Source: DYMC01 sp035406705 (GTDB lineage: Bacteria > Verrucomicrobiota > Lentisphaeria > Victivallales > GWF2-50-93). From it: a stretch of DNA of 64,000 nucleotides. The notes below the pieces were generated by a model. It did not search any database and had not been told where the DNA came from. It saw only the letters and a list, made by a program, of their open reading frames with translations. The stretch spans positions 1-64,000 of the forward strand of contig CAYRRM010000003.1 of NCBI GenBank assembly GCA_964426675.1. Reading direction: 5' to 3'. The position numbers and the translations under genes are program-made. Numbering within the stretch: position 1 is the first letter of the stretch; each line of letters opens with the position of its first letter. Shown in pieces: positions 1 to 8,733 of the stretch.

Positions 1-89
1 GTTTGCGCTGAATTGAGTGTAATAGTTATTACAGAATAGCTTTTTGGATTCATAAACTTTGATTTTTCGCTTTTAAATTTGGGTATTTT

Positions 90-194
90 TTAAAGAATTT
101 CAAAAAAATGAGTAAATCCCCATATTACAATAACAAAACAAAAGATAAATACAATCTCAACGAATTTCTTGTGTTTTTTGAGATAATCTTTCAT
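90..194 (-). CDS. possible 34-residue membrane peptide
   Basis: A 34-codon frame whose ATG overlaps the TGA stop of the glycosyltransferase gene before it in an ATGA arrangement, which would allow coupled translation. The peptide starts MKDYLKKHKKF, a basic cytoplasmic end, and continues into one hydrophobic stretch (VFIFCFVIVIWGF) that would span a membrane once. No family is recognised. It may be a real small membrane protein or a chance frame in AT-rich DNA; only the overlap and the amphipathic layout support it. Confidence 0.25.
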   Translation of the reverse strand: MKDYLKKHKKFVEIVFIFCFVIVIWGFTHFFEIL

Positions 195-1462
195 TTTTTG
201 AGGGAAGAAAATATAGAGAATGAATAACTTAAAGTATAGGAGACAGTAACCGCAGCAAAAATTAAAAGTATTGGCTCAATTGTCCAACGATGACGCATTT
301 CCATAAAGTTTATTGTGTGCGCAATCCATATTCCAACCATCAATGCAAATAAAAATAGCATTTCCTTTTGCCATGACTTCTTCCTGAGATAGAGATAAAA
401 TCCGCATATAGATAATATAAGCAATAATACATATAAAAGCTTATATGCTATGAGGAATGACCTGGGATAGAAAAGACCTGTTTGTGGATAAAACCACCAG
501 AAATAAAAAGATTTTCTAATTAGACCTTTAATAAATGACACAGGCTCTTCTTTTATATATTGCATTGAATACTTTTTAAAAATTCCCTCAATGGCAATTT
601 CATCCCCTTTATTGGCATATATTTCCTCCTGCATTTTAGCAGGTTTGGTTGATAAAACTACCGTGCCATCTGGTAGATAATGCCCCCCACTTGCATTTGG
701 ATTATTACCAACCCAAAATGCTTCCCATTTATTATTTTGAGAGAAAATGAACTTATTAAATTGTGTGTAGTTTCTAATAACCCATGGCGCGTTTATTGCA
801 AAGAAAAAAATAAAGGAAAAGAAAACATTTTTCAGTCGAATTTTTATAGAAAGTTTATTCTGTACTAAAACATAAATTACTAAAGATAAAATAAATACAG
901 GAGTAAATGTGGCTCTTGCAAGAACAGCTAACCCTGAACTTATCCCTGATGCAATAAATGGCAAAGGGCTCGTAGAATTAAACGAAAGACAAAATAATAG
1001 GACAGAAAGATAGAAGAGCGGCACATAAAGGGTTAAATTATGCAAATATGCCACAGTATAATAATTTAATCCCGGATGTATGGCAGATAAGATACCTGAT
1101 ATAAATGCAATTCCTAAGTCTCGCAACAGATAAAAAGTCAGAAAGTAAATAATTACAGAAAAAAAAGTCATCAAAATAAATTGAATCACAAGCATTAATT
1201 TATGATTTATGCCAAATAGTTTATAGATGCCACAACATAAGAAAGAATATCCTGGAGCAAGTAAAGCACGATAACTTCCATATTCTCTATATTCCATTTC
1301 ATAACTGCCATTTTTTAACATGTTAACAGCAAGTTGTTCATATTCCCACGTCTCTGGTTGAAAATTCTTTTTAAGGTATATAGCGATAGTTATTTTAAAA
1401 ATAATGGATAGAAAGATAATAAAAGAGATGTGAAAAAAGATAATTTTTCTTTTTTGATACAT
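191..1462 (-). CDS. GT-C family membrane glycosyltransferase (PMT/ArnT-like)
   Basis: A 423-residue polytopic membrane protein with about ten hydrophobic segments. After the first membrane segment comes a loop with 'WEYEQLAVNML' and 'ALLAPGYSFLCCGIYKLFG', the layout of lipid-phosphate-sugar-dependent GT-C enzymes of the GT39/PMT_2 type, which transfer sugars to lipids or proteins on the outer face of the membrane. The ATG at 1462 lies 3 bases after the stop of the preceding methyltransferase gene; a TTG at 1477 would overlap that gene and is less likely. Acceptor and sugar cannot be told from sequence. It is one of four GT-C-like loci in this window, which makes a role in surface glycan or pilin glycosylation conceivable (inference). 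Confidence 0.7.
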   Translation of the reverse strand: MYQKRKIIFFHISFIIFLSIIFKITIAIYLKKNFQPETWEYEQLAVNMLKNGSYEMEYREYGSYRALLAPGYSFLCCGIYKLFGINHKLMLVIQFILMTFFSVIIYFLTFYLLRDLGIAFISGILSAIHPGLNYYTVAYLHNLTLYVPLFYLSVLLFCLSFNSTSPLPFIASGISSGLAVLARATFTPVFILSLVIYVLVQNKLSIKIRLKNVFFSFIFFFAINAPWVIRNYTQFNKFIFSQNNKWEAFWVGNNPNASGGHYLPDGTVVLSTKPAKMQEEIYANKGDEIAIEGIFKKYSMQYIKEEPVSFIKGLIRKSFYFWWFYPQTGLFYPRSFLIAYKLLYVLLLILSICGFYLYLRKKSWQKEMLFLFALMVGIWIAHTINFMEMRHRWTIEPILLIFAAVTVSYTLSYSFSIFSSLKK

Positions 1463-1464
1463 AA

Positions 1465-2037
1465 TTACTTTATACAACGATAAACATATGCAAGAGGAAA
1501 ATTTTTGACCACCAAATCAGACCTCTGGACATCCGAGAAATAATCTTTTAAAGTCTTTCTGAATCTCTTTCCGGATGGTAAAAAGCAACCTTGAAAATAG
1601 GCGTAAGTAGCAAAACGCCCTCCGTCTACAAGGCAATTATGAACCTGTTTGAGTATAGAAATTTGTAGTGAAGACGAAAAAACAGCCCATGGGAGTCCTG
1701 AAATTATCACATCAGCTCTTGTTATTCCTTCAGAAAGGAGTAATTGAGTTAAATTCTCTGCTGTATCATTAATTATTTTTAAATCAGGATACTTCTTTTT
1801 GAGTCTATCATAAAAATCACGATTTAATTCTATCATCAAAAATTTAGATCCTTTCTTAAGTTTATATAAAATATGCCCTGTAAAGGCTCCACTTCCGGGG
1901 CCAATTTCAACAACAACATCAGCATTTTCAAGCCCAATAGAAGAAGTAATGGCATCTGCAAGATATGATGAACTGGGCATAATTGTGCCAACAGTAGTAG
2001 GACTTTTTATAAATTCTTTTATTATTGCAAGTTTCAT
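1465..2037 (-). CDS. SAM-dependent methyltransferase, PmtA/KsgA-like
   Basis: A 190-residue class I methyltransferase. 'GTIMPSSSYLADAI' near the N-terminus followed by the SAM-binding 'VVEIGPGSGAFT' (about residues 42-53) and 'SGLPWAVFS' in the place of motif IV is the pattern of bacterial phospholipid N-methyltransferases, which convert phosphatidylethanolamine to its methylated forms, and is shared with rRNA adenine dimethylases. The protein is too short for KsgA and lacks its C-terminal domain, so the lipid enzyme is favoured. It is co-oriented with and 2 bases from the downstream glycosyltransferase, so the two are probably one transcript. Substrate remains an inference. Confidence 0.65.
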   Translation of the reverse strand: MKLAIIKEFIKSPTTVGTIMPSSSYLADAITSSIGLENADVVVEIGPGSGAFTGHILYKLKKGSKFLMIELNRDFYDRLKKKYPDLKIINDTAENLTQLLLSEGITRADVIISGLPWAVFSSSLQISILKQVHNCLVDGGRFATYAYFQGCFLPSGKRFRKTLKDYFSDVQRSDLVVKNFPLAYVYRCIK

Positions 2038-2187
2038 AAGACAAAAAAAATAGCATAAAAAAGGATAAAAGAAAGTTTTATTTAAATGTATTTAAAATAT
2101 TCCAGGATTTTTTTTGAAAGCTATTGATGAAAAAAAAACTTGAATACCTGATTTTTTCAGTATAGTTTAAAGAAAAATTTTTGTGCT

Positions 2188-3258
2188 ATGACAAAAGTTA
2201 CCTTAAATGAAATTTCAGTATCATATAGTTTAACTCCTGTTCTGAACTCAATAAATTTAGAAATATTGCCTGGAGAAATTTTTTTCCTCCTGGGGCCAAG
2301 TGGTTGCGGGAAGTCTACTCTATTAAGAACAATTGCTGGTTTGCTTAAAGCAAATAAAGGAAAGATTTTTTTTGATGATGAAGATATTACAAAGCTCCCT
2401 CCTGAGAAAAGGAATACTGCAATGGTATTTCAAAACTATGCACTCTGGCCACATATGACCGTCCTGGAAAATCTCAAATTTGCCTTATCAATTAAAAAAA
2501 AATCTAAAAAAGAAGTCGAATATTTAGCTTTAGAAACTCTGGAATTAGTGGGGATGAAAGAATTTGCTGATAGAAAACCAGGAGAACTTTCAGGAGGACA
2601 ACAACAACGCACAGCCCTTGCTCGCGCTATAGTCGTAAAACCAAGAATCCTTCTCCTTGATGAACCTCTCTCCAATCTCGATGCTAAACTGAGAATTCAA
2701 ATGAGAAATGAAATAAGAAAAATCTGTAAAACATGCGGTTTAACAACAATTTACGTAACCCATGACCAAAAAGAAGCTTTATCTATGGCTGACCGTATAG
2801 CTATTCTTCATAATGGAAACTTACAACAAGTAGGCTCACCTTTTGAATTATATTATCACCCTAATAATACATTTATAGCAGGATTTTTAGGGGAAACTAA
2901 CTTCATTCCAGCTAAAATCATGAATATTACAGAAAATTTTGCTGCCACTGTCTCTGAAATAGGTGAATTAAAAGCATATATCTCCCCATCAATAAGTCTC
3001 AAAACAAGTGATTCGTGCATTTTATCAATACGTCCAGAATCTATAAAAATATTAGATAAAAAAATGGAAAATAGTTTTTTAGCGAAAATCACAGACAAAA
3101 TATTTCTCGGAGAATATACCCAATGGAATTTTCAGTGTGGAAATTTATCTTTGATAACATTTGAACAAAATGCTCCAGAGAGAAAAAGAAATACAGATTT
3201 TTATTTATATGCTAACCCGGAAAATATAATTGCACTACCTGATGGTATCGAAAAATAA
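2188..3258 (+). CDS. ABC transporter ATPase, MalK/FbpC/PotA type
   Basis: A 356-residue cytoplasmic ATPase of a solute importer. Walker A is GPSGCGKST (residues 36-44), the Q-loop is VFQNYALWPHMT, the signature is LSGGQQQRTALARA, Walker B is ILLLDEPLSNLD and the switch histidine lies in YVTHDQKEA. The C-terminal 110 residues have the TOBE-type layout of the sugar, iron or polyamine importers. The next gene, 21 bases on, encodes a solute-binding protein, so both belong to one uptake system. No permease is present on either side, which is unusual for this class. Transported solute is not determinable; the partner's resemblance to iron(III)-type binding proteins is only suggestive. Confidence 0.85.
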   Translation: MTKVTLNEISVSYSLTPVLNSINLEILPGEIFFLLGPSGCGKSTLLRTIAGLLKANKGKIFFDDEDITKLPPEKRNTAMVFQNYALWPHMTVLENLKFALSIKKKSKKEVEYLALETLELVGMKEFADRKPGELSGGQQQRTALARAIVVKPRILLLDEPLSNLDAKLRIQMRNEIRKICKTCGLTTIYVTHDQKEALSMADRIAILHNGNLQQVGSPFELYYHPNNTFIAGFLGETNFIPAKIMNITENFAATVSEIGELKAYISPSISLKTSDSCILSIRPESIKILDKKMENSFLAKITDKIFLGEYTQWNFQCGNLSLITFEQNAPERKRNTDFYLYANPENIIALPDGIEK

Positions 3259-3279
3259 TAAAATATTAACCTATTTCGA

Positions 3280-4926
3280 ATGAAAACTTTCAGACTCTTT
3301 TTATTAGGTTTTCTTCCTATCTCAGCGTTGATAGCACTCCCCCTTTTACTCCGTCTTTCTAATCTACAACCAAATATCATGTCTCCAGACAGATCGTCCC
3401 AATACCATGAAAATCTTGTTATAATTACTCCGCACAATGAATGTATAAGGTTTGAATTTGAAATGGCTTTCAAAAGGTATATGCTGAAAAAGGAAAATAT
3501 TGTAGTCTCTATCGACTGGAGAATGCCCGGCGGAACGTCAGATATTGTTAAATATATAAATGATCGTTTTACCACAGAATTCAAAACCTATTGGGAATCA
3601 ATCGGAAATAAATGGGATAAAAAAGTAGCAGAATCTTTTTCAAATAATAAATTAGATAAAACCAGCGATAATATTGATCCTATCCTGAAACTTGCCCGAA
3701 AACAATTTCTTGAATCGAATGTTGGCATTGGGATAGACCTCTTTTTTGGAGGGGGGCAATATGAAATGGAAAAACAAGCTCAAAAAGGGTTTGCCGTAAA
3801 TGCAGGCCTATTAGAAATGCATCCTGACTGGTTTTATGAAAATGTAATCCCTCAAAAATTCAGTGGAGAAATTTTCTATGATCCTGAAGGCAGATATTAT
3901 GGTACATGTATTTCCTCTTTTGGAATCTTTTATAATCAAGATTGCATAGATTTACTCGGAATAAAGGCTCCAGAAAGATGGAAAGACCTTAGTTCAGAAA
4001 AATACTTCAACTTTCTAACTCTCGCCGATCCAACAAAATCAGGTTCTATAAATAAATGCTTCGAAATGATTGTTCAGCAAACAATTGCAAACGCAATAAA
4101 AAACTCCGGAAGGAAAACAATAGATTCTATAGAATTAGGCTGGAAGGAAGGACTTAATCTGATAAAGAAAATAGGAGCAAATTCAAGATATATCACCGAT
4201 TCTGCAAGTAAAGTGCCAGCAGATGTAGCAAGAGGAGATTCAGCAGCAGGAATTTGCATTGACTTTTACGGAAGAACTCAAGCCGAATGGGCTCACCACC
4301 AGATAGGAAATAGAGCAAGGCTCAAATATGTAACCCCTATAGGGGGCTCATCCATTTCTGCTGATACAATAATGCTATTTCGAGGCGCTCCAAACAAAAA
4401 AATTGCCGTAAAATTCATTGAATTTGTCTTATCAACTGAAGGACAAAACTTATGGAATGCGATGCCGGGGACACCTGGAGGTCCTGAAAAATACGCCTTA
4501 CGCCGCTTGCCTATACGAAAAGATATGTATTCTGAAGACAAGAGGGCCTTTATGAGTGACCCTGACGCCAATCCATTTTCTCCAGAGGAAGAGTTCTATT
4601 ATGATCCTTCTCTGACAGCAAGATATTTTCCTCTTCTTAGAATTCTCTTCAAAGTCATGGTAATGGATCCTTTACCGGAACTAAAAAATGCATGGAAAAA
4701 AATTATCGAAAATGGAGGACCTGAAAAAAATCCACAGGCAATGAAAGAATTTGAAGCTCTCCCATTTAAATACGCAGAAGCCGATAAAGTCAATTCTTAT
4801 CTCAACCCATCATCTGAAGGAAATACTCCTCTTAAAGCAATTGAAAAACAACGTGAATTATCGGAATTCTTCAGAAAACAATACCTAAAAACTGCACAAA
4901 TTTTAGAAGAATTGAAAATGAAATAA
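3280..4926 (+). CDS. ABC transporter solute-binding protein
   Basis: A 548-residue exported protein. An N-terminal hydrophobic segment (FLLGFLPISALIALPLLL) serves as signal peptide or membrane anchor; there is no lipobox cysteine. 'LVIITPHNE' begins the mature domain, and 'FYDPEGRYYGTCISSFGIFYNQDCI' followed by 'IMLFRGAPNKKIAVKFIEFVLSTEGQ' is the pattern of type 2 periplasmic binding proteins, closest to the iron(III)/FutA-AfuA-like class. It is longer than the usual 330-430 residues because of a C-terminal helical extension. It follows the ATPase gene directly. It would capture a solute outside the inner membrane, but the matching permease must be encoded elsewhere. Confidence 0.75.
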   Translation: MKTFRLFLLGFLPISALIALPLLLRLSNLQPNIMSPDRSSQYHENLVIITPHNECIRFEFEMAFKRYMLKKENIVVSIDWRMPGGTSDIVKYINDRFTTEFKTYWESIGNKWDKKVAESFSNNKLDKTSDNIDPILKLARKQFLESNVGIGIDLFFGGGQYEMEKQAQKGFAVNAGLLEMHPDWFYENVIPQKFSGEIFYDPEGRYYGTCISSFGIFYNQDCIDLLGIKAPERWKDLSSEKYFNFLTLADPTKSGSINKCFEMIVQQTIANAIKNSGRKTIDSIELGWKEGLNLIKKIGANSRYITDSASKVPADVARGDSAAGICIDFYGRTQAEWAHHQIGNRARLKYVTPIGGSSISADTIMLFRGAPNKKIAVKFIEFVLSTEGQNLWNAMPGTPGGPEKYALRRLPIRKDMYSEDKRAFMSDPDANPFSPEEEFYYDPSLTARYFPLLRILFKVMVMDPLPELKNAWKKIIENGGPEKNPQAMKEFEALPFKYAEADKVNSYLNPSSEGNTPLKAIEKQRELSEFFRKQYLKTAQILEELKMK

Positions 4927-4964
4927 ACCAGCACTTACATTTTAATTGTTTAGATAAAAAAACA

Positions 4965-5567
4965 TTAAAAGTGATTTTCAATAACAAGTTCTGATGAAGG
5001 TAATGCTCCAGAACGAGGCCATGCCTCCTTAACTGCTTTTCCAATCGCAACAAACATTGATATTACATGATCTTCAGGTAAATTTATTAACTTTGCCACC
5101 GCATCAAAATCAAAACCATCCATTGGACATGAATCGTAACCCATTTCTTTTGCACAAAGCATCAATGTCTGAGCGGCAATTCCACATGACCTCATCGCCT
5201 CATCCCTTTGAACTTGCTCTTTCCCTCTATAATATGCATCAATTGCTGGCAAAATAAAATCTTGAACCTCTTTACTGGCATTTCTCCAGTATCTGATTGG
5301 CTCCTTTTCCCATGCTTTCAAGTCAGCACAGAGAATAAATAAAACGGAAGCTTCGGTAACCTGTGCCTGATTCCATGAAACTGCTCTTATTTTCTTTCTC
5401 AATTCCATATCTGTGACTATCACAAAACGCCAATTTTGAATATTAAATGCTGTTGGAGATAAAAGAACCATTTCTATTAGTTTATTTATTTCCTCGTCTG
5501 TCATTTTATGATTTGGATCAAAATGTTTGACAGCTCTTCTCTTTTCAATTGCAGAAAAAACATTCAT
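4965..5567 (-). CDS. nitroreductase family FMN enzyme
   Basis: A 200-residue oxidoreductase of the nitroreductase fold. The N-terminus 'FSAIEKRRAVKHFDP' is the FMN-phosphate-binding opening of the family, 'LSPTAFNIQNWRFVIV' follows at about residue 40, and 'GIAAQTLMLCAKEMGYDSC' forms the dimer and flavin helix. Such enzymes reduce nitro groups, quinones or flavins with NAD(P)H as cytoplasmic homodimers. It is a single-gene unit, convergent with the solute-binding protein gene and with AAGGAG ahead of the ATG. The natural substrate is unknown. Confidence 0.85.
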   Translation of the reverse strand: MNVFSAIEKRRAVKHFDPNHKMTDEEINKLIEMVLLSPTAFNIQNWRFVIVTDMELRKKIRAVSWNQAQVTEASVLFILCADLKAWEKEPIRYWRNASKEVQDFILPAIDAYYRGKEQVQRDEAMRSCGIAAQTLMLCAKEMGYDSCPMDGFDFDAVAKLINLPEDHVISMFVAIGKAVKEAWPRSGALPSSELVIENHF

Positions 5568-5648
5568 TTACAAAATTTCTCCTTTGAATCTTTAAATAAA
5601 ACAGGATATAATAACGATTAAAAAATAACAATAATAGGAGTGAAAGAA

Positions 5649-7559
5649 ATGTCAATTCAAAAACTCACAAAAATATCGAATTTTTATGGGAAAAATCCTT
5701 CTTATGTTCTTGCTGGCGGAGGAAATACTTCATTTAAAGATGAAAAATATCTATATGTGAAACCAAGTGGAATAAGTCTGGCTGATATAAATGAAGACAA
5801 TTTTGTAAAAATGGTAAGGGAAAAAATCAGACTTGTATTCTCTGAAACATTTCCAGATGGACAAAACGAAAAGGAAGCTTTTGTTAAACACATTCTCGAC
5901 TCTGCAGTGTCGTATGATTCAACTGGGAGGCCATCGGTAGAAACTCCCCTTCATGAAGCAATTCCGTATAGATTTGTAGTTCACCTTCATCCTTCTCTTG
6001 TAAATGGAATGACATGTGGTAAGGAAGGGAAAAAAATTTGTGAAAACCTTTTCCCTGAAGCGTTATGGGTTGAATATACAAACCCCGGAAGTACACTTGC
6101 TATTAAACTGCATAAGGAAATTGCGAATCTCGCACAAAAACAGAAAAAATGCCCGAAAATGATATTCCTTCAGAATCACGGGGTATTTGTATCCGCAGAC
6201 AATGATAACGAAATTTATGAAATTTATGATTTTATAATGAAAGAACTTGTAAAGTTTTTTGAATCAAAAGGGGTACCTCTGAAGTTAATAACAAAAGAGT
6301 ATGCTGATACAGAGTTAATAATGAAATTAGCTCCAAAATTGCGTTCATGGCTGTCCGAAAACAATAATCGCCTTACTGTAACAAGTTCTGCTTATTTTGA
6401 AGTAGCAAGGGGACCACTCACTCCGGATCATATAGTTTACTCTAAATCATTTCCTCTTATTGAGAAAGAGCCGACAAAGGAAACTATCGAGGCCTTCAAG
6501 GAAAAATACTCATATAAACCTCTGGTTGTTTCTGTTCCTGATAATGTTGTTCTTTGCGCTGGACCGACATTAAAGGATGCTTCAACATGTCTTGACCTTG
6601 CAAAGGATGCCGCCTTTGTTCAGCAATTATCAGAATATTGCGGAGGGGTAAATTATCTCGATGATTTTCAACGAACTTTTATTGAAAATTGGGAAGTCGA
6701 ATCATACAGAAAAAAAGTGGCTTCTGCAAGTAAGGGCAGATTGACTGGAAAAGTAGTTGCAATTACTGGTGCTGCGCAGGGCTTTGGTTTTGGAATTGCA
6801 TCAGAACTTGCAAAGGAGGGAGCCTCCGTAGCAATATGTGATATAAACTTAGAAGGCGCAGAAAAAGCTGCTTGCGAAATTCGCAAACTTACAGGTAAAA
6901 GGGATTCTGCTTTTGCCGTTAGAGTGAATGTTGCAGAAGAAGAATCTGTAATACAGATGATCATAAATATAGTTCAGAAATGCGGAGGTATTGATATTTT
7001 CGTAGCTAATGCTGGAGTTCTCAAAGCAGGATCAGTAAAAACATTTGAAAAAAGTGATTGGGATTTTGTTACATCCGTTAATTATTCTGGATATTTCCTT
7101 TGTACTAAACATGTGGCAAAGGTAATGTCTCTCCAAAATGCAGAAAACAACGAATTCTCAGATATCATCCAAATTAATTCCAAGAGTGGATTGGTAGGTA
7201 GTTCTAAAAACGCGGCTTATGCCGGGGGAAAATTTGGTGGAATCGGTTTGACGCAGAGCTTTGCTCTCGAACTCATAGAGGACAAAATTAAGGTTAATAG
7301 TATTTGTCCAGGAAATTATTATGAAGGTCCTTTATGGAGTGATCCTGAAAAAGGCTTGTTCGTTCAATATTTAAAGAGTGGAAAAGTTCCTGGAGCAAAA
7401 AACATTGATGACGTGAGAAAATTCTACGAATCAAAAGTTCCTATGGGGCGCGGCTGCTACCCAAAAGACGTAGTTAAAGCGATTATTTATTGTATAGAAC
7501 AAGATTATGAAACAGGACAAGCTATACCAGTTACAGGTGGCCAGGTGATGTTATCTTAA
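5649..7559 (+). CDS. bifunctional class II aldolase / short-chain dehydrogenase
   Basis: A 636-residue two-domain protein. The N-terminal half is a class II aldolase/adducin domain with zinc-ligand-like 'FVVHLHPSLVNG' and 'FLQNHGVFV'; the C-terminal 270 residues are a short-chain dehydrogenase with nucleotide motif TGAAQGFG, a serine in INSKSG and the YAGGK active-site pair. This fusion is known as the rhamnulose-1-phosphate aldolase/lactaldehyde dehydrogenase (RhaEW/YuxG type), which splits rhamnulose-1-phosphate into dihydroxyacetone phosphate and lactaldehyde and oxidises the latter. AGGAG at 5636-5640 sits 8 bases before the ATG at 5649; the upstream GTG at 5640 overlaps that site and is rejected. 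It stands alone, without rhamnose kinase or isomerase nearby. Two copies of the iterated palindrome lie within it. Confidence 0.85.
   Translation: MSIQKLTKISNFYGKNPSYVLAGGGNTSFKDEKYLYVKPSGISLADINEDNFVKMVREKIRLVFSETFPDGQNEKEAFVKHILDSAVSYDSTGRPSVETPLHEAIPYRFVVHLHPSLVNGMTCGKEGKKICENLFPEALWVEYTNPGSTLAIKLHKEIANLAQKQKKCPKMIFLQNHGVFVSADNDNEIYEIYDFIMKELVKFFESKGVPLKLITKEYADTELIMKLAPKLRSWLSENNNRLTVTSSAYFEVARGPLTPDHIVYSKSFPLIEKEPTKETIEAFKEKYSYKPLVVSVPDNVVLCAGPTLKDASTCLDLAKDAAFVQQLSEYCGGVNYLDDFQRTFIENWEVESYRKKVASASKGRLTGKVVAITGAAQGFGFGIASELAKEGASVAICDINLEGAEKAACEIRKLTGKRDSAFAVRVNVAEEESVIQMIINIVQKCGGIDIFVANAGVLKAGSVKTFEKSDWDFVTSVNYSGYFLCTKHVAKVMSLQNAENNEFSDIIQINSKSGLVGSSKNAAYAGGKFGGIGLTQSFALELIEDKIKVNSICPGNYYEGPLWSDPEKGLFVQYLKSGKVPGAKNIDDVRKFYESKVPMGRGCYPKDVVKAIIYCIEQDYETGQAIPVTGGQVMLS
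6122..6134. repeat. iterated palindrome TGCGA-ATC-TCGCA
   Basis: Copy 1, in the aldolase domain of the bifunctional gene; read GCG-AAT-CTC-GCA (Ala-Asn-Leu-Ala). Confidence 0.85.
6873..6885. repeat. iterated palindrome TGCGA-AAT-TCGCA
   Basis: Copy 2, in the dehydrogenase domain of the same gene; read TGC-GAA-ATT-CGC (Cys-Glu-Ile-Arg). Extends to 15 bp with outer T/A. Confidence 0.9.
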
Positions 7560-7734
7560 ATTTTTTTCAAATTTTGAAATAAAATAGGCGAAAAAAAACA
7601 AAAATTTTCCTGGAGATGACAATTTTTCAAGAATGGCAATGAAAATACACAACGGTTTTCCAAAATATCTGTGATTTTTCCATATTTTTATAAAATAAGC
7701 AGGCTAATATCTTTTGAATAGAAAAGAAAAATAT

Positions 7735-8733
7735 TTATATAATGCTAAAAATACCATGTTTTAAACGTCTCTTCAAGTGAAAGAGAGTTTTAGGAGCATT
7801 TATTCTTGGGATTCGGAAAGGGTTCGTGTTTGAATTGAGTTTTCCTCTATCAGTCGTAAATAGAAATTTAAATCCCACATCTATAGCGATTTTTTCAGAT
7901 AACTCTGAATAGTGTCCCCATGGCCACACAAGGGAATTTGGATTTACCTTGAGTTTATTGAGGATTAACTGGCATGACTTTTCAAGGTCATTTTTTACTC
8001 TTTTTTTGAATTCATCCTGACTTTCAATTTCCTGTAAAGGATTTAAGAATTTTTTGCATATTTTTATTCTTTCTTTATTTGACTTTGCGTTTTTTAGGAG
8101 ATTTATCAACTCCGGAGAGATTTTTTTTTTAATTGTAGAAAGCTCACTTCTGAATTCTGCCCTGGGAGCACCTTCAAAAATTTTTTCTCCAAGTGCGTAT
8201 TGCATAGTCCAATGCCATTGTTTTGGGAAAAAACCTCTAATTTTCCTTAACGAATAGTATATACCGAAGTGAGATGAGCCGTGAGAAGCAAAATCCCATA
8301 TTCCACTATCTTTCATTTCAGTGAGTTCATTCCATGAAAGAAATTGACTATAATCGTGTCCGTATGATGCTGCTTCGAGTGCTTTTTGGCTTTCTATTAT
8401 ATTGAAAGTTTCTTTATTTCTACGAATTTCGCAATTATTCACCAGGCTGGTTGAAATAGCCAGCATTGCCTTTGCAGAGTATTTTTTCAATATAGGGGTT
8501 GCGTAGAAGAGATTATCCGCCCATCCATCATCAAAAGTCAAGAGGACATATTTGCCATTTTCTTTTAATTTACCATCAAAAAATGCGTCGAGCATTTTGG
8601 AATCCATAAATTCAAATCCTGCATTATGCAGGTATTGAATATGTTTTTCAAAGTTTTTTTCTGAAATGGAGAGAGTAGAGTCAAAAGGTAAGACTCTATG
8701 ATAAAACAAGACAAAAGCATCTTTACACTTCAT
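7735..8733 (-). CDS. polysaccharide deacetylase (NodB-type)
   Basis: A 332-residue protein with the carbohydrate esterase family 4 fold. It has the metal and catalytic motif LLTFDDGWADN (about residues 64-74), the second motif FASHGSSHFG with its two histidines, and a late VWPWGHYSE motif. Such enzymes remove acetyl groups from N-acetylglucosamine polymers or cell-wall sugars. There is no clear signal peptide, although YHRVL near the N-terminus is typical of PgaB/IcaB-like relatives. Its start overlaps the end of the cstA gene by 11 bases, so translation is probably coupled. Substrate is not defined by sequence. Confidence 0.8.
   Translation of the reverse strand: MKCKDAFVLFYHRVLPFDSTLSISEKNFEKHIQYLHNAGFEFMDSKMLDAFFDGKLKENGKYVLLTFDDGWADNLFYATPILKKYSAKAMLAISTSLVNNCEIRRNKETFNIIESQKALEAASYGHDYSQFLSWNELTEMKDSGIWDFASHGSSHFGIYYSLRKIRGFFPKQWHWTMQYALGEKIFEGAPRAEFRSELSTIKKKISPELINLLKNAKSNKERIKICKKFLNPLQEIESQDEFKKRVKNDLEKSCQLILNKLKVNPNSLVWPWGHYSELSEKIAIDVGFKFLFTTDRGKLNSNTNPFRIPRINAPKTLFHLKRRLKHGIFSII
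8421..8433. repeat. one-mismatch palindrome TACGA-ATT-TCGCA
   Basis: Degenerate copy in the deacetylase gene; minus-strand reading TGC-GAA-ATT-CGT. Confidence 0.5.

Noticed and set aside
2140..2166. TTGAAT...TATAGT before the ABC ATPase gene
   Set aside because: Spacer is only 15 bases; not reliable enough to call.
5636..5651. GTG at 5640 as start of the aldolase/dehydrogenase
   Set aside because: The GTG is part of the AGGAG ribosome site; the ATG at 5649 has ideal spacing. The same argument rejects TTG starts at 11393 and 59918, which lie within GGAGG sites.
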